Made by a program: the position numbers and the translations under genes. Positions 29,511 through 43,542 of a DNA stretch of 64,000 bases are shown one piece after another (positions within the stretch are counted from its first letter, which is position 1; every line of letters starts with the position of its first letter). The notes below the pieces were generated by a model. That model saw only the letters and a program-made list of their open reading frames with translations. It was not told the DNA's origin and made no database searches. Location of the stretch: the NCBI GenBank assembly GCA_035582835.1, contig JAYKAV010002728.1, positions 147,273 through 211,272 of the forward strand, in the 5' to 3' direction. The stretch comes from Phoebastria nigripes (lineage: Eukaryota > Chordata > Aves > Procellariiformes > Diomedeidae).

Positions 29511-32500
29511 CTTATTTACCAAATGCACAAGGTGAGGTACCAAGTATGTATGAGACTAGAAGGCCTTGTTAACGCTGTCTTTCTGTGCAGCTCCACGGAT
29601 AGTAACGGCAGTTCTCATAGTAATGGCATTTCCTAGCCTGTAAGCTATCAACTCAGGACAGGGCTAGAATAAAACAGTGAAAACGCTTGCCACCGGTGTT
29701 TCTCGTTCCACTGTTTGAACTGTACTTGGATCAGGGAGTGTGGAACATGTTTCAGAAAAAAACACAGGCGTGCTGAGCATCAGCAGAAGAACTAGGAAAA
29801 GGCCCATACCTCTTGTTACCACTTTCCTTTTCTGACTCACGCGTGTACTTGGTACTCCCTGAAATCAAGAGGGTGGGTGCCTCAGGAGCTCTGGAATGAC
29901 AAATGCATGTGTAGAGATGTGTTTCTGGTTTGGGATCGGGTGAGTTGTACTCAGTAGTCTGCTTAGGCCATAGCTGTGCAGGCACAGTATGGTTAAATCT
30001 GTTGCTTCTAAGAAAAGTTACTATAGGAGAATAGAAGCCAAAATAATTATGCTGCTTCTGTCAACTCTCTCATATGAATGACTGTTTTTTGGACCCCTCA
30101 ATTGCCCCCTTTGCTTAGCAAAAGGAAAGGTAATATGTTGAATTTCTGTGTGTAACACAGCAACTTTAATTACCTTAAGTATGAGGGAAAGTGAAAGGCA
30201 CCAATGGGAAGAACTAGCTGATTTTACTGGCCACTGGAATGATGCAGACAGGAGCAGTGTGACATGAGAAGCAACACATGCTGTCAGTACTGATTACCTT
30301 CGTTTGACTTAATCCTGTGTGGTAAAAGGTGTCAAGAGATTCGAGCTTTGTGTGTCCTAACTTGTTTTGAAAGGATGTAGAAGTTGTCAATGGAAGAACA
30401 AGAATGGTAGAGATTTGCTTTGAGATTGATTGCTTCACTTCCATTAATCCTGCACAGATCTATCTACTCTGCGGTTCCCTGTGTATTCTGCCCGACTCAG
30501 GTTAGATAATTTTTTACTGCCTTGTAAGAACTGCAGGAACTGTTTTGTTTTGTCTGACCTGTGTTTCAGGCCAGTTCCCTCCATCTATGCCACCAAATGG
30601 ATGTGGTTAAGATGACAAAGTCAGGATTACTTGTGGAAGTGCATGATGATTTGCAGTCATGGTAATACTGGCTAGGGTCCTTAGCTGGCAAATTCAAATG
30701 GCTACTATTGAAGGGGTGGTGGTGTTCATGTGAAGTCGATAAAAGGAAGGATAAAATAAAATTTAGGTTTAGAACTGCTGCCCTGTCAAGTTACTAAAGT
30801 TTTGAAGATGGAGACCATATTCTCCATTCTCATGATTTTTTTTGGCATGTTACCCTGTTTGTCTGTCTCTGGGTTTTTGTTCCAGTCTTTCTTCTGAGTC
30901 TGTCCACTTCACAATGTTGTTCTGCCACCTATTGCCATAGTAGCAGAGTGCCATCAGTGATACAAATTCATAATAAAAGCACAGTTTTTCATGCAGTTTC
31001 TAAAGTTGCTCCTCTTTGAGCAGGAGTAAAGTTCTGCTTGGGATTTTTTTTTTTTCTTCTTGAAATAAAAAAAAAGAGATTTGATGAGTTTTGCTGATTG
31101 TGTAGGGATTTATTTGGAAGAGGACTGACAAGTACCATTGTAATGGTAGAGAAGGAAAATTTGTAGTGTTCCCATGTCCATGGGAAGTTGGTTCCTCTTG
31201 CTAGAGAATAGTTAGGCTTCAGCTTTTGTATGACTTGTTGTGATCATAATGGTCAGCATGTCCCAGAGCAATGCAGGCCACTGATGGTTGTGCCCGTGAC
31301 ACTCTCATTGTGCTAGGTTGTCTGTACCTTTGCTATGTATGCATAGGGCTTGTTCTCACAGGGCAAGTACAGAAACCAGGAGGTTCAGGAGCCTTTCAAG
31401 GGGAGACCAGTTTTTGTTGCCTGCTACTGCGGTGAAGAGAAGACTGTGATTTGACTGACTGAGATCAGCAGGCCAGGAAAGTGAGACTCTGCTGGCTTCT
31501 TCCATAGTGACTAATAGACTGGGAGCTACATCTGGCTGCACAGATATATCTGCATTGGCTTTACAGATAAGAGGACCCTAAGGTAAAGAAATTTCCACCA
31601 TTTGAGAAGCATGCTGTGCAGCAATTCTGTTATATTACCCTAGGAAAGCGTTTCTTGGTTTTTGTTTTCTGTTCCCCCCCTTCTGAGACCTGTGTAAACT
31701 GGGTGCATTCTAGATTTTCCCGTTTGTTCTCTCATCATGAAGACCATATAGTGAGATGGAGCTCATGCAGTGATCTCAGTCTTCCATTTTTTGGGGCATA
31801 TCTCAGGCTGTTGGGGCTTCTAGTATACAGAGCATGCTGTGAGGATTAACTACAGCACGGTAGGACTGCAACTAGCACTGCAATATGTTTCAGTAATGCA
31901 CAGCAGAGCAGCCAGGCTGCAAAGGGGGATCACCAGTGCTGTTGGTGTTACTCATCGCACACTCGCAGTCACAAGAAATAGAGGCTTCAGATCTTTTAGT
32001 CTGAGGTCAAAGGGGTAGAGCAAAGTTTATAGGTTGTTTTTCATTGGATTTAAGAATTTAAATTTGTAACCCAAAATTTATAGTATTTTTTAATTCAGAT
32101 AATTTCTTGCCTCCACCCCCTTCTCCAGCATGAAAAGAAAACAGCAAAAAGCTCTAGTATATTCTTGGCTGCTATTCAAAAATGAATAAACAGTTTATGA
32201 AAATAGAGTATTTGAACATGGTAACTGTGAAAAAATATTAGCTATTTGATTCAGAAGAATATGGAGTTAACTGCTTTTACTCTTGTGGCTGTCACTAGTT
32301 TGAAAATGGATACGTGTGGACAATGGCTTTTAAATAGGTGACAACTGATGAATGGCAAATCAAAGATTTTTTTTTTTTTTTTAAAGCTTGGGATGACATA
32401 GGGCTCCTTTTCAAAGCAAATAAATTTTTAATAGCTTCCTTTTTATCAAAGATTCTTGAGATCAGATTTGCAGTGAATATAGGAATAGAGCAATATTGCT

Positions 32501-34634
32501 CGATAAAGGATATTTTTCTCTTGCCATTAGAGGTAATCAATCTGCAGAGACTAATTATTACTTTAGCACAGCAACCAAACCTTTGACAGAAGGAAGAGGG
32601 AGTATTACTTCTGAGCTTTGGCGGGGAGAGGTCGCTGCGGGTGGCTGCAGCTGCTTTCAGTTGAGTGCAAGCAGTGGGAGGGGATCTTGGAAATGAAGAA
32701 GAGGATCTCCAAAGAGCACTTGTAGCCGGTACACACAGTGAGCTTAGCTTGAAAGGGAGATAAAATCAATGGGCGAAATACAGTGGACAATAGCACCTTC
32801 TATTATTCTCAGGAGAAGGGAAAGGAAGACTAGGAATAACAGTTTTGAGGGAGATCAGGATATGGGCTCTGTCACTCTTAACATGGATTTTTCCACAGTT
32901 CACTTATTTACATACAAATTTACATACCACTAACTGCAGTTAAATGGGGGAGCTTATATGAGTTGTGCTTTTACTGACTGTAGCATGGGTGTAGCTGAAT
33001 GTTTGTGTCAAGTTAGGCTTAGGCGAGATTATATCCCATTATCATGGTTTGTAGTTTCTATTCTTTTCATATTTCCCAGGTCTGAGAGTCTTCACGTGCT
33101 CCTGAGGTTATTTGAGTCTGTTCACAATTTTCATGTTAGCCATGTAGATAAAACCGCATCAATTTCTTCTTTAAAAGAAAATCATTCTTTTCAGACATTT
33201 AGGAAAAAAACCCCACACTAGACAGTTGATGAAAATTATAATGAGAAGGAGATGTCCTCGGTGCCAGTGTCTACTCCCCAGCCTGAATATGCATCTTACT
33301 TTCTGTGCATTTTTTACTAACTGTATCCCAAATAACCCCAAATCCAGGAAACTTTCCCAGACCTTGTAGATCAGTGCCTTAACTGGGGTTTGGGGAATGA
33401 GGCTCTTTGTTACTTGCTCTTTTGTCTTCCTCAATCTGTCTTGTACAGAAAGAAATTTCGCTGGAAAGGCTGAGGATGCTCTGATACAGTTTGAACTCTG
33501 TTCTAGTGGTTATAGCACTTTTTTGGAAGCTGTGGGTTAGATTGGTTACCTCCTGGTTTATAACCACGCTGTGATGATATCAAAGGGAGGTGTCCTTTGA
33601 AAGAAAACAGAGTGCTTTGAAACAGATACCAGATTTCCAAGTGAAAAGTGAGCCTTCCCAGTGTCCTGCAGGACAAGAAGAGGCAAGGCTCCAGGCTCGC
33701 CCCTTTTCCTGAGGATTTTCTGTGAGCTGTTTGGCTCTAGCCTCTCCCTGCCCTTGAAACTGATTTTCATCTCCCTGTCTTGACATCTGTGCACAGATGT
33801 GTAAAATGGAATTGTTACAGCACCTAATTTATAAAGGGATCCCTTCTGGGATACAATCCTAAAGTAACTGGCAGTCTAGGTAACGTGTTTGTAAAGGCAA
33901 ATGTGTACTAGCATAAGGAATAAATATTTGTATCTTGGAATAGCTACCAGTGAAGTTTGCCACAGGCATCTTCTATAAAGAATGAAGCAGGGAATCTTGC
34001 AGTAAAAAAATACTGCAGGTACATGATTAAAGGCTAGACTGGGAGAATTTTTAAAGAACGAGGGGCATGTCTGCAATAGCTCCAGCAAAAATTTGTAGCC
34101 CTGCCCCCAAAAAGGGTAGAACTGTCTGAGGGGGAAAAAGAAAAAAGGTCTGGGGATGGGAAGGATGATGTTTTGTTTCTACTGGTGTCACTCTTAGAAA
34201 AACTGGAATTGTTTTAGATGAAATCTTCTAAACCAGGCACTTTGCATAGATTAACTTTGTTGCTGATTAGCTGGAGTAGTTAAAGTTTGGCAAAGCAAAA
34301 AGTGACTGAAAATCAAGTCTAATAAGAAGCATCAGGCGAATGTGATGATGAGTGGTAATATTTGCATGTAATAATTGCATAGTAATAACATATTACAGTA
34401 TCATACCATTACGGTAATAACTTTCCCCTGCATTTTTGTATGGGTGGTTCCAAGCCTCCGGAATAATGGACCCTGCAGCAGTAAGCCCAGTTCGGGCTGC
34501 ACCCCTGATAAAGTCTCTCTGGAATAGGTATTGTGCTTTTGCTTTTTATGTGTTTTCAGCAATTCTCTTAGGAAGAAAAATTGAGTTTGGGGAGTGGGTG
34601 AAGAAGAGGGGTTGTGAGAGCCTCTGCGGTCCCT

Positions 34635-34648
34635 GTTGCTATGGAGAC
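34635..34648 (+). promoter_or_regulatory. RFX X-box-like motif
   Basis: GTTGCTATGGAGAC closely fits the RFX X-box (two GTTGCC-type half sites). It lies in a locally GC-rich part of the intron with GGCGGAGGGGC and CCGCCGCC nearby. A single motif match only, and function is inferred. Confidence 0.35.
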
Positions 34649-35720
34649 CTCTCTTCTCCCTGTGCTTCAGCAGAGGCGCCTTGTCTGGCTTTGGCGGAGG
34701 GGCTGCTCGGATGGCACCGCCGCCTTTTAAAAGAGAGGCATTGGGAAAATAACNGTTTACCCAGTCTGGAAATGTGTGAGATGCAATGATTTGTGCCTGA
34801 TACTCTGGGGATACTCTATGCTAGAGCGTTCCTCAGACAGGTGCTGGGGGGTTAGCTGATGTCTTTAAACATCGTGTGTGTCGAGGGTGTTAAACCAATC
34901 CCTATTTGGGGTGAAACTGATTGATACCAGTCATTTTACTGTCTGTAGTCCCCATGTGAACACTTTAATGACAGGTATGAACCAGAGATGTTTAACTAAG
35001 TGACTGGACGTCATGTTTTGCTTTCCATTGTGAGTTACATTTGCTCAAATGCCAGCTAGTGTATATATCACTGACTGTTTTGAACTTCAGTGAAAGTTCA
35101 GATACATCAAGATTTTGTATTGGATATTATGGGCAGTAAGTTAGTATTTCAGGCATGACTGAACCCAAGCACTTAGGAAGAATTTTAAATGGTGTTAGTT
35201 CTGTTACAGATCTCATTTATTGGCTTGCTATCGAGCACTAAGGTGCCATGAGCACTTAAATGAGGTTTTTATTCTTTTCTGTTCATCTTTAATAATTAAT
35301 TTCTTATTTGTGTGGTGTTGGAAAAAGTAAGTTTGCCACTTATTGGGAACATTTTTCAAGATCTAGGAAATTTTATAGTTTTCTCCCACTCATCCCCAGA
35401 AAAGATGCTGGTAAGTGTTTAGGTGCTGCTGAATCCCATAGGCTGACAGAGGTGAGCGTGCTGCAGCTCTGTGTCCTCAGGTCCAGCCATAGCGAGGCTG
35501 AGCACACATTCCCAAGAGGCACACATGCACCCAATACATATATACATATATGCACGAGCAGCAACACAGACTGACACAGAAAGAAAATGCAGCACTCATG
35601 CAAACACAAAGAGCACCAACGGCCTCGTCCTCTTCCCCTCTCTGGCTGCTCAGGATGAAAGCCCATTAGTATAAAATACATAAGCATATACATATACGCA
35701 CATCAGTGTGGATCCCTCTG

Positions 35721-36140
35721 TAGTAGCTGGTCTTAGGCACTCAGTCTACCCAGTAGCTGGCCCTGGATCCCCGGGTTTCCCAGATGCCTCACACACAGAC
35801 ACACACATGCAGACAGGTCTCTCCAGTTGCTGGCCCAGAACTATGACATTACCAGTAGCTGACCTCCAAATCCCAAGGTGTCTCCAGTAGCTGGCTTGGA
35901 CCTTCTGGTCCTCCACTAGCCAACTTTCAGAGCGCTCTTGTCCCCCCTGGTTATCTGGCCCAGACTTATGGCAACACAAATACGTGCTTCCTAAGCATCC
36001 TACTTGCTGGCTGATCTGGCTTGATTACACACTGACATACACACCAACACAAATGCAGATTCTCCGATCTCTCCAGTTGTTGCCACCCCTCATGTGTGGG
36101 CCCTGACGTCCCATGGTCTGACTCCAGTTACTGTACTTGG
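35721..36140 (-). repeat. Degenerate tandem repeat built on CCAGCTACTGG
   Basis: About ten variants of CCAGTAGCTGG / CCAGTTGCTGG (plus strand) occur at irregular spacing, for example at 35751, 35823, 35852 and 35884. They are interleaved with CACACAGACAC-type blocks. It adjoins the LTR-like sequence on its right and may be part of the same element. Confidence 0.7.
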
Positions 36141-36695
36141 ACCTCCGTATGCGCACAGACCCANGGAGCAGAGAGCCCCTCACCCACGAGAAGAGTTGGA
36201 AATGGAGTTTAATGAGAAGATGGGATAGACTGTGCTGATCAGGTGCAGGGCATGGCCAGACAAGCGTACTGACCAAATGCCAGTTTATAGATGGCTTTTA
36301 TCCTCTTTTCCCTCTAGTCTCCCATACTTGTTCCTCCCCAAACCACCCTGAACTTTTCCTTTACCCACCTTTTTCCCCCTACCATAAACATCCCATAATA
36401 AGTTTTGTACAATCCCAAAATGCTCATTCCCTGCATCCCACAATGACTCCCATACCTCTGGGCTAAACCCCCTCAGTCTGAAAGGAGACCTGGAGACCCG
36501 CTCCCACAGACTGATGGACGGGGACCACCTCTGGCCCTTGCTCCCCTGCAACAGCCCAGGGAGGGCTGGGGCAGGGGCTCCTTTCTCTGAGTAGGTTACT
36601 GGTGTTCGCCTGCCTGCTGTTGTGTCTCTCTGCTCCTTTGTCTTCCTGGAGGCAAGCCTGTAATCACATTTGCTAATATAAGCTACAAACTGCAC
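36141..36695 (-). mobile_element. Probable solo or broken endogenous-retrovirus LTR
   Basis: On the minus strand a TATAAA (near 36280) is followed about 75-80 bases later by CATTAAA (near 36210). The sequence CTCTTCTCGTGGGTGAGGGG then follows. This is the U3-R-U5 order of an LTR. The GC-rich upstream part to about 36695 would be U3. I did not find paired LTRs, viral genes or target-site duplications, so boundaries are approximate. Confidence 0.45.
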
Positions 36696-39600
36696 TTCTT
36701 TTTGATAATTTGGATATGACGAGGCTCTGAGAGCATACTGTAGATTGTATGTGTACTAGTGGGAATATCAATGTGAAGTGTTTTGCAGCGAAAAACAAAA
36801 GTGGATTTTATATACATCCTGTGTATNTTTAAGGAAAAATTCCCAAATGATCAAGATAATGTTTTGTTTTCCTGCTGTACTACTTTTGATCCCTGGCCCG
36901 CACCCCCCCGGCCCATCACAGAATTTGTAAACGACTCTGCATTCTTGGGTGTCCAGTATAGGTGGTCACTGGGGCAACAGCTGAACTGGAAGTCCAAAGA
37001 CTTGGGACTTCTCTGTGTTATGTTTCCTATAGTTGCTGTCTCAATATCTAACACGGAAGGAGTTCTCAAAATGTTCTGAAACTGGGCTAGGTACGGCTAG
37101 AAAGTTTGCAAATGGCAGAAATACCAGTGAAACAATTACTGTATTGTGCCTTTCTTCGTTTCACTGCTGATTAAATGCTATCCCTGTAGGAAGTACAGCC
37201 TTTTGCTTTCTGAACAGTACTGTTACATGTAAGCCTTTTTTATATTTAGCATCTTTAAATTAGATTTAGCAGCTGGAAGCAGGGACAAGAACTGGTGCCT
37301 TGTAGTCAGCCAGCTTCCATAGAAACATTGCAATAAGGAGAATATCCTGGATTGGAAGGCTGGCTGGATAAGAAATCGCATAACCTCTCATGGTAAGGCA
37401 TTAGATCAGCCAGACAATGCAAATGGCAATTATGGTAGTAACAAAAGCAGTAGTGAAGCTGAAATGGTGATGGCAGGGAGAGCTCTAATTGTCTTATTCT
37501 CTGCTCATGGTCTTTTGCTGTCGTTGGGGATTGCTGGGAGATTGCTGTGGACTGCTGCCTTTTAAAATGCTTTATTAGTTACGATATTCAACACTGTAAT
37601 TTACATTCTTCTCCATCATGAATAGTCTGGCCTACTTCCCTGACAAATGTGGTCCTTCCTTCTGTTCTGCCAATTCTCTTGGGGGAAAAAAAAGCCTGTA
37701 ATTTTTTGGGCGACAGAGACTCTGTTTTTAGTCTGCTTTTTTCTGCCACCTTTGACTTACTCTCTTGTCTGTCAAAGCAATTCCATACAAGAACTCAACA
37801 ATTTCTTCCAGAAGACTGATAAAATATGAAGTGGTCTTGCTTCTTGTGTAATCTCTCGTATCTTTCTCTACATACCTTGTATCACTTGGCTTGTGTTCAG
37901 ACTCCAGCAGGCCTTACTTCTGTTGTGTATCTGTATTTCTTACGGCATAACTGGATCATTTCTCTGATACTGTAGAACAAACAACAAAGTCAGTCATACA
38001 AGGGGCTAAAACACATTTTCTACTGCTATTGCCTGAATTAATTGGAAAAAGTGGAAAATATTGAGGTAGGGTGATTTTTGTTGTTGTTTCAATTTAATAT
38101 CTTTAGTTTAAAGGAGTATCTAGAACAGAGAGGGTAGTCTGATTTGCCTTTTCTATTTGTTGTATTAGGCTGTTTATTTCCCTTAGCCTTTTCAGAGGAG
38201 CATTACCTACAACCCCTTTGGGACTGTGTCAGTCTGAATCGGGTGTTCTTTGTGCCTTTCCCTAAGAAAAGCTTTCCCCAGCTTTTAGTTTAAAAGTTTT
38301 CCTGCAATTTTCAGCCTGACTCCAGTTTGGTTAAGGTACAGCCAGCCTGTCCTTCTTTTACAGGTCTGTCTTGTCCTGAAAGGTACCCCATTTCTTAACG
38401 TATCTAAAACCCCCTTCTCAGCATCACCATCTCATTCATGCATTGAGACTCCAGATCTCTGCCTGCCCGTAGCATATAGAGCTCTTAATAAGTCTCTTAG
38501 TGACAGTGGTTATGAAGGTCCTGGGCCTCAGTATCCTGGTTGATCACCTGAATTGAGCCTCCAGAATGTCCCTCTGACACTTCCCTGTGTTGCCAGTACT
38601 GATACAGACTGACCATTGACCCTGTTCTTCCTTGTGAGCTATTGGGAGATCCCAGGAGGTCTGCTCCCTTTGCACCTGACAGGCAAGTTACCGTGCAGTC
38701 CTTCCTCTCCGATGCCTCAAAGCCAGCTCACTCTGTGCCTAGTAAAGCAACCTCCTGCTACTGCTGCTTCCTGTCCTTGGAGTCCTTTCTACTGCAGGCG
38801 CATCCAGTATGCAAGAGGACACTCTTGCCCAGATGGATACTGTCCTTCCCTGAGACTCGCGTCCCCAGCACAAGAGCTGCTGCGATGGAGGTAAGACTAG
38901 GCAGCAGTGTCCCTGTAGGCCTCATCTGGGACCTTTTTATTTCTCTTAGCTGTTCCAGTTTAGCCATTCCCACCTGAAGAGGTTGAGGGCCAGGAACTCC
39001 TTGCACTGTACACACACAACGCACACAAAAAACCTGCCCCTGAATAGGTAATCACACGTGCTGCACTCCGGCCAGTAGCACTATCTGTTCCTGGACTTTG
39101 ACTGGCACGTTGAGCTTAACATGTTAGTTTTTTAAAAGTTCTATTAGTTTAGCTTGTCTTTTGCTTCAGTGATTAAGATTGCTGTCCTCCTACTGTACTG
39201 TACCCTTTTTAAGATGCTTAGCAGTGAAGTAAGATGTAGCCTAGATGAGATAAACTGAGGAGTCAGTGCGTGCACGTGTGAGTGAGTGTGTGTGGAGAAG
39301 CAAGCTCATCTGTACCCTTGCCAGTGCAGGCTCCCAGTGCACTCTTCCAGCTTGGCTGCCCCTGTTCACTATGCTCCTCTGGTTATTTAGCTTCTGCCTT
39401 TTGTCCTGTTGTCACCTCCCTGGGTACGCTCAGCCCCCTTGGCAGCATCAAGGGACCACCTTGCAGACCTTTTTGCATCCCACCCTCTCACATTCTCCAC
39501 AGCAGTCGCTTGGCAAACACTCAGAGCAGCCTCAGCAAACTCCCACTTACCCGAAGCACGAGGCCACCCAAGGAAGCAGGCCAGCCCCAAACTGACCAAT

Positions 39601-42600
39601 CTTGCTTGCCTTCCCGCTGTTNCTGTCTTTCCTGGGCAAAACAGCTGTGCCACCTGCCCTGTTTGATTGCCCTTTGTTTGCTACATGTACTCCCACCACA
39701 GAGAGATAAGCATTCATCGTATTTTGTTTGGAGTGCACAAATAGCCTGTGATGGCTGGATGTAGCATCCCTCTGTTTTTTTGCAGATACATCGTGTCTCC
39801 ATCTTGTGTAGGTTAAGTCTGGGAAACTACACACATGTGTACAGTAACACTGTGTATATGACTACTAATCATCAGGAAATTATAGTGGGATGTTGCCACA
39901 TATACTGCTCTTTAACATGTCCATATTTTTTTGGAGCACATGTTTTAAAAGATACAGTTCTTATATTGCCTGTTTCACCCAAACATTGATGTGTTAATAG
40001 AAAAAGGGAACATTGCAAGGAACATCATGTACAGGTCAGCAGAATTACTATGATACTTACAGAAAAAGCTGCAGAACTCAATAGTGTATTACAGAATGTT
40101 CTTTTAGTTCACTTACAAAAATTTTTATCTATTATCCTTATTTTCGTCCAGTACAGTTCTCTAGTGTTCATGCTAGATTTGCCTAAGTTCAGTATTCTAT
40201 GTCTGCAATTTAATTTGAAAAAAGAAATAAATTGCCACCACACTAAAAATTTTATGACTGTAACAAGCCTCTGTAATAGGACAGCAAAGATATCCTTTTG
40301 TTTTATTCAGTTTTTAAAACACAGTCAGCAGAAGAAAAGAATCTGGTTAAAGGAGATCCTAAAACACCCATGCAGTTGGCGGAGGCTGATACTGCATGAT
40401 GTGGTACCAGCCTCTGGAGACTTATTTTGATTATTTTCAGCGTTTAAGAAAGTAGAATTGCACTTAAGGTTCCAAAGGAGCTGAAAAACACTGAACTATT
40501 CTTTGGATTTTGTTTCTCCAGTAATTTCTTAGAGCATAATGTGGACAGATCCGAATAAGTAGCTGTCTCAGAATACCTTGTATTTGTTGGGGCTAATCCA
40601 ATGGTCAGAGGTGGTTGCTTTGCGACCAAAACCGCAGGTTACATGGTCAAAGACATTTCTATGTGATAGGGTCTAAAACAAATTATATGTGGAAATGTCT
40701 AGGAAGGGCAAATAGAGCCCTAGAGCCTCTGGTATCTGTATATGCTGCTAGTAAGTGGTCTTGTCTTCATTTAATATAATGTAGAGAGCTAACAAAGATG
40801 GTAACTATTTGCATAGTAGTCTGTTAATAACGTTACAATTACATGTATTTTAGCATCATTGATGAAATGTTGTTAACAGTCTCTGTCCATACCTTCTACT
40901 ATTTTCAGAGAACAGGTAACTTCGCAGTCCTGAGAATCTGATATCTGAAAGAGAATTTCTTTGATTTTTGTTTGGAGGGGTGGAGGGAGTCCTGGTTCAG
41001 GTCTGTCCCTAGGTGAATTAGGGTGAGTTAGGCTGCTTGCAGGCTGTCTGCAAGGCTTCCCTGTGGACTGGGAGACAGGCAGGCTTTGAGTCTGCTTCAG
41101 TCTTTGGTCAAGGCCGTCTTCATATATTGTATGGTCATATCTATCCAATAATACTAGTCTGGAAGAATGAGACCACTCCTTTTTTAAATTTTTGAAACTG
41201 ACTCTATAGGCTTTCTGTGCTATATATCCAGCTCTAGTGCGAAAGTAGATTATCTCTGAGGCTGGTGTGGCAGCTTGGAGTGAGATGGCTGACTTACGTT
41301 GCTGCAGGGTAGAAAGAATGTGTGAACCCAAGCAATAAGAATAGCCTGAATGTGAACTGATTCTACACATATCATACTGCAAGTAAATGGCTCTATGCAG
41401 TCTGTCTTGGGGTCCCAGGTGGCAAAAATGCTATTGCATTTCCATGTATTCTCAGTTGCTAGCATAAAGTACAAGCATGATCAATACAAGGTAGCAGCAG
41501 CTCTTTAAATAAAGTATTTTTTGTTTAATTGTTTGCTTTTAAGGAACAGAATTTCTCAAATATCTTTGTTTTATTTTAGACATGGACTTGAACTGTTTGG
41601 CTTTACCACTGACTTATCCAAGCACGCTAAAGAAGAACCTACTTTTGCTGTGCAACAAATGAAATCTGTTCATCTAGTCATCTTTTAAAGATGGGTTTTC
41701 TGTGAGAGATAGCAAATTATCCCAAAAGGCCAGCCTTCCTGTTTAAAAAAAAAAAAAAGGCAGTATCCATCTTTGTACACATTTTTGCTTTGCTAAGTAA
41801 TAGTTGAGATTATTTACCTAATACATTATCTGTCATATCTAAGAGCAAAGCTTTTATCTGGTGTCTCTTCTTATTCAGGCAATATACTAGCTAATTTATA
41901 CATTATCATTTGTAAGCTGTGTTTACACACAAACTTGCATTTGTTTACATAAACCTGCTTTAAATGATCACTCTTATTCAGTGTCAGCACCTCTATTCAG
42001 ATTAAAATTAAATTAATATTCAAATGGTCTTTTGCAGCAGGTAATGGAGTACGAGCCATCGTGTGCTGGGGTGATGCTTGAATTGAACTACCACACCCTG
42101 GGGACAAGCATATTGGCAGTGTGTGCTGAGGTTTTTTGGTGCTTGGCCTTATTAAGTGACAGGTGCTTTAACCACTTGGTTTAATCTGATAGCACAATCA
42201 TTTCTCTTGAGCTTTGATACTTTTATCATTAAACTTGTTTAATATCTTCAATTTCACACACACGAGTGATTGCCACCAACGGAAAAAATCTCCCCTTCTT
42301 TTCCCTGCCTTCTCCAACCTCTCGTTCTGTAACCTTTAGTTTAACACTGGGGGAAGAACAAGACTTAGTGAATATCAAAGTAGGTAATAGCTATTTAAAT
42401 ACCTGATAAGCATCTCCCAATCACATATGTGCACAAAGCTTAGCAATGAGTGATGTGCAGCTTTACACCTGATGAGATGTGCTCCAGGCAGTGCTGAGTG
42501 TCTTAAGTGTGTGAGGGAAACATGGGTCCTGATGAAAAGTACTGTTCTTATTAGGGAAAAGCATAGTGAAGTCATCATCAGCCTCATCATCTTCACCATC

Positions 42601-42874
42601 ACCACCTGCTGCACTGGCAAGGACACAAAGGGGAGGACATTTATCTTGAGACCCCATTGCTTCCCTTCCCTGTCACCATGGGGCAGAGTTGTTCCTATTT
42701 CCCTTCTCTCTCACTTTCTCTCCTTTGGTTTTTTGATCTCTAAATTAACTTTGAAGTCCATGTATGCCATCAGGTATGGACCCCATGAATAAATTTTTGT
42801 GCATTTAAGCCAGTGTCAACATCCTTTGGGCAATGAATGGAAAGTGCTGAGACACCACAAAGTTTCTGAACCTA

Positions 42875-43542
42875 TTTCTGGTCTCTCATTCTAGACAGTG
42901 GCCAGGCTCAGACTAGTCAAGACTATGTAACTTTGTTTTTTGCCGTAACAATTTACTTCATGTCTATAATGCTTCTAATTTCTAGAGTGGTTTCCTTAGC
43001 TATGTCTTGAACTAATTTACTGTTTTTTTCTTCTTCCCTGACTTAATAATTTTAGTTAAGTTTTAAACGTGAGATGAGTTTGTATTGTGCATTATCAATC
43101 AATATGTGGAATTGCTCTTCCCCAGCATTTGGAAGCCTTCAACATGTCTGTGTAAGTCACGCTTCATTTTGCCTGAAGTTGTCTGAAGAGCTTATAATTT
43201 AGATTTCAAAAGTCCAAAGAGCAAATGAAACAGTAAAAGAAGCTAGAGTACATGAAGGTAATAGCAGAAGGAGCAATGGTTGTGATGTGCATATATGTCC
43301 ATACAGCCGAAATTGTCAGAAATTATGAGTGAGTTTTGGCTGTCTGTCCTGAGAAGCCGTACAGATGGATGTTCACCATCTCCTGAATATCAGGCTTAGG
43401 GTGTCACCCAGCAGAATCATTATCTGCTCTTGCAAAATTGGGCCATAAGTGACTTCCAAAGGTAACATGGCTACTTAGGGAACCCTGTGATCTTATTTCA
43501 GTACTCCTGTTTCTGGTCTCTCATTCTAGACAGTGCCAGGCT
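42875..43542. repeat. Pair of 33-base direct repeats about 635 bases apart
   Basis: A stretch beginning TTTCTGGTCTCTCATTC is shared between 42875-42908 and 43510-43542. The two differ by a single inserted G near the end, and the flanks are unrelated. Confidence 0.85.

Larger units (their letters stand above)
25126..34399 (+). other. GPR176 intron 1, proximal part
   Basis: No exon with receptor homology was found. The stretch contains an ACCA microsatellite (about 26530-26550), two CR1 3' ends and a 13-bp tandem duplication near 28273. The rest is unremarkable AT-rich intron. Confidence 0.75.

Noticed and set aside
38616..39834. Cluster of overlapping open frames of 85-160 codons on both strands
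   Set aside because: GC-richer intron sequence. None of the frames resembles a known protein or GPR176 exon, and they overlap one another.
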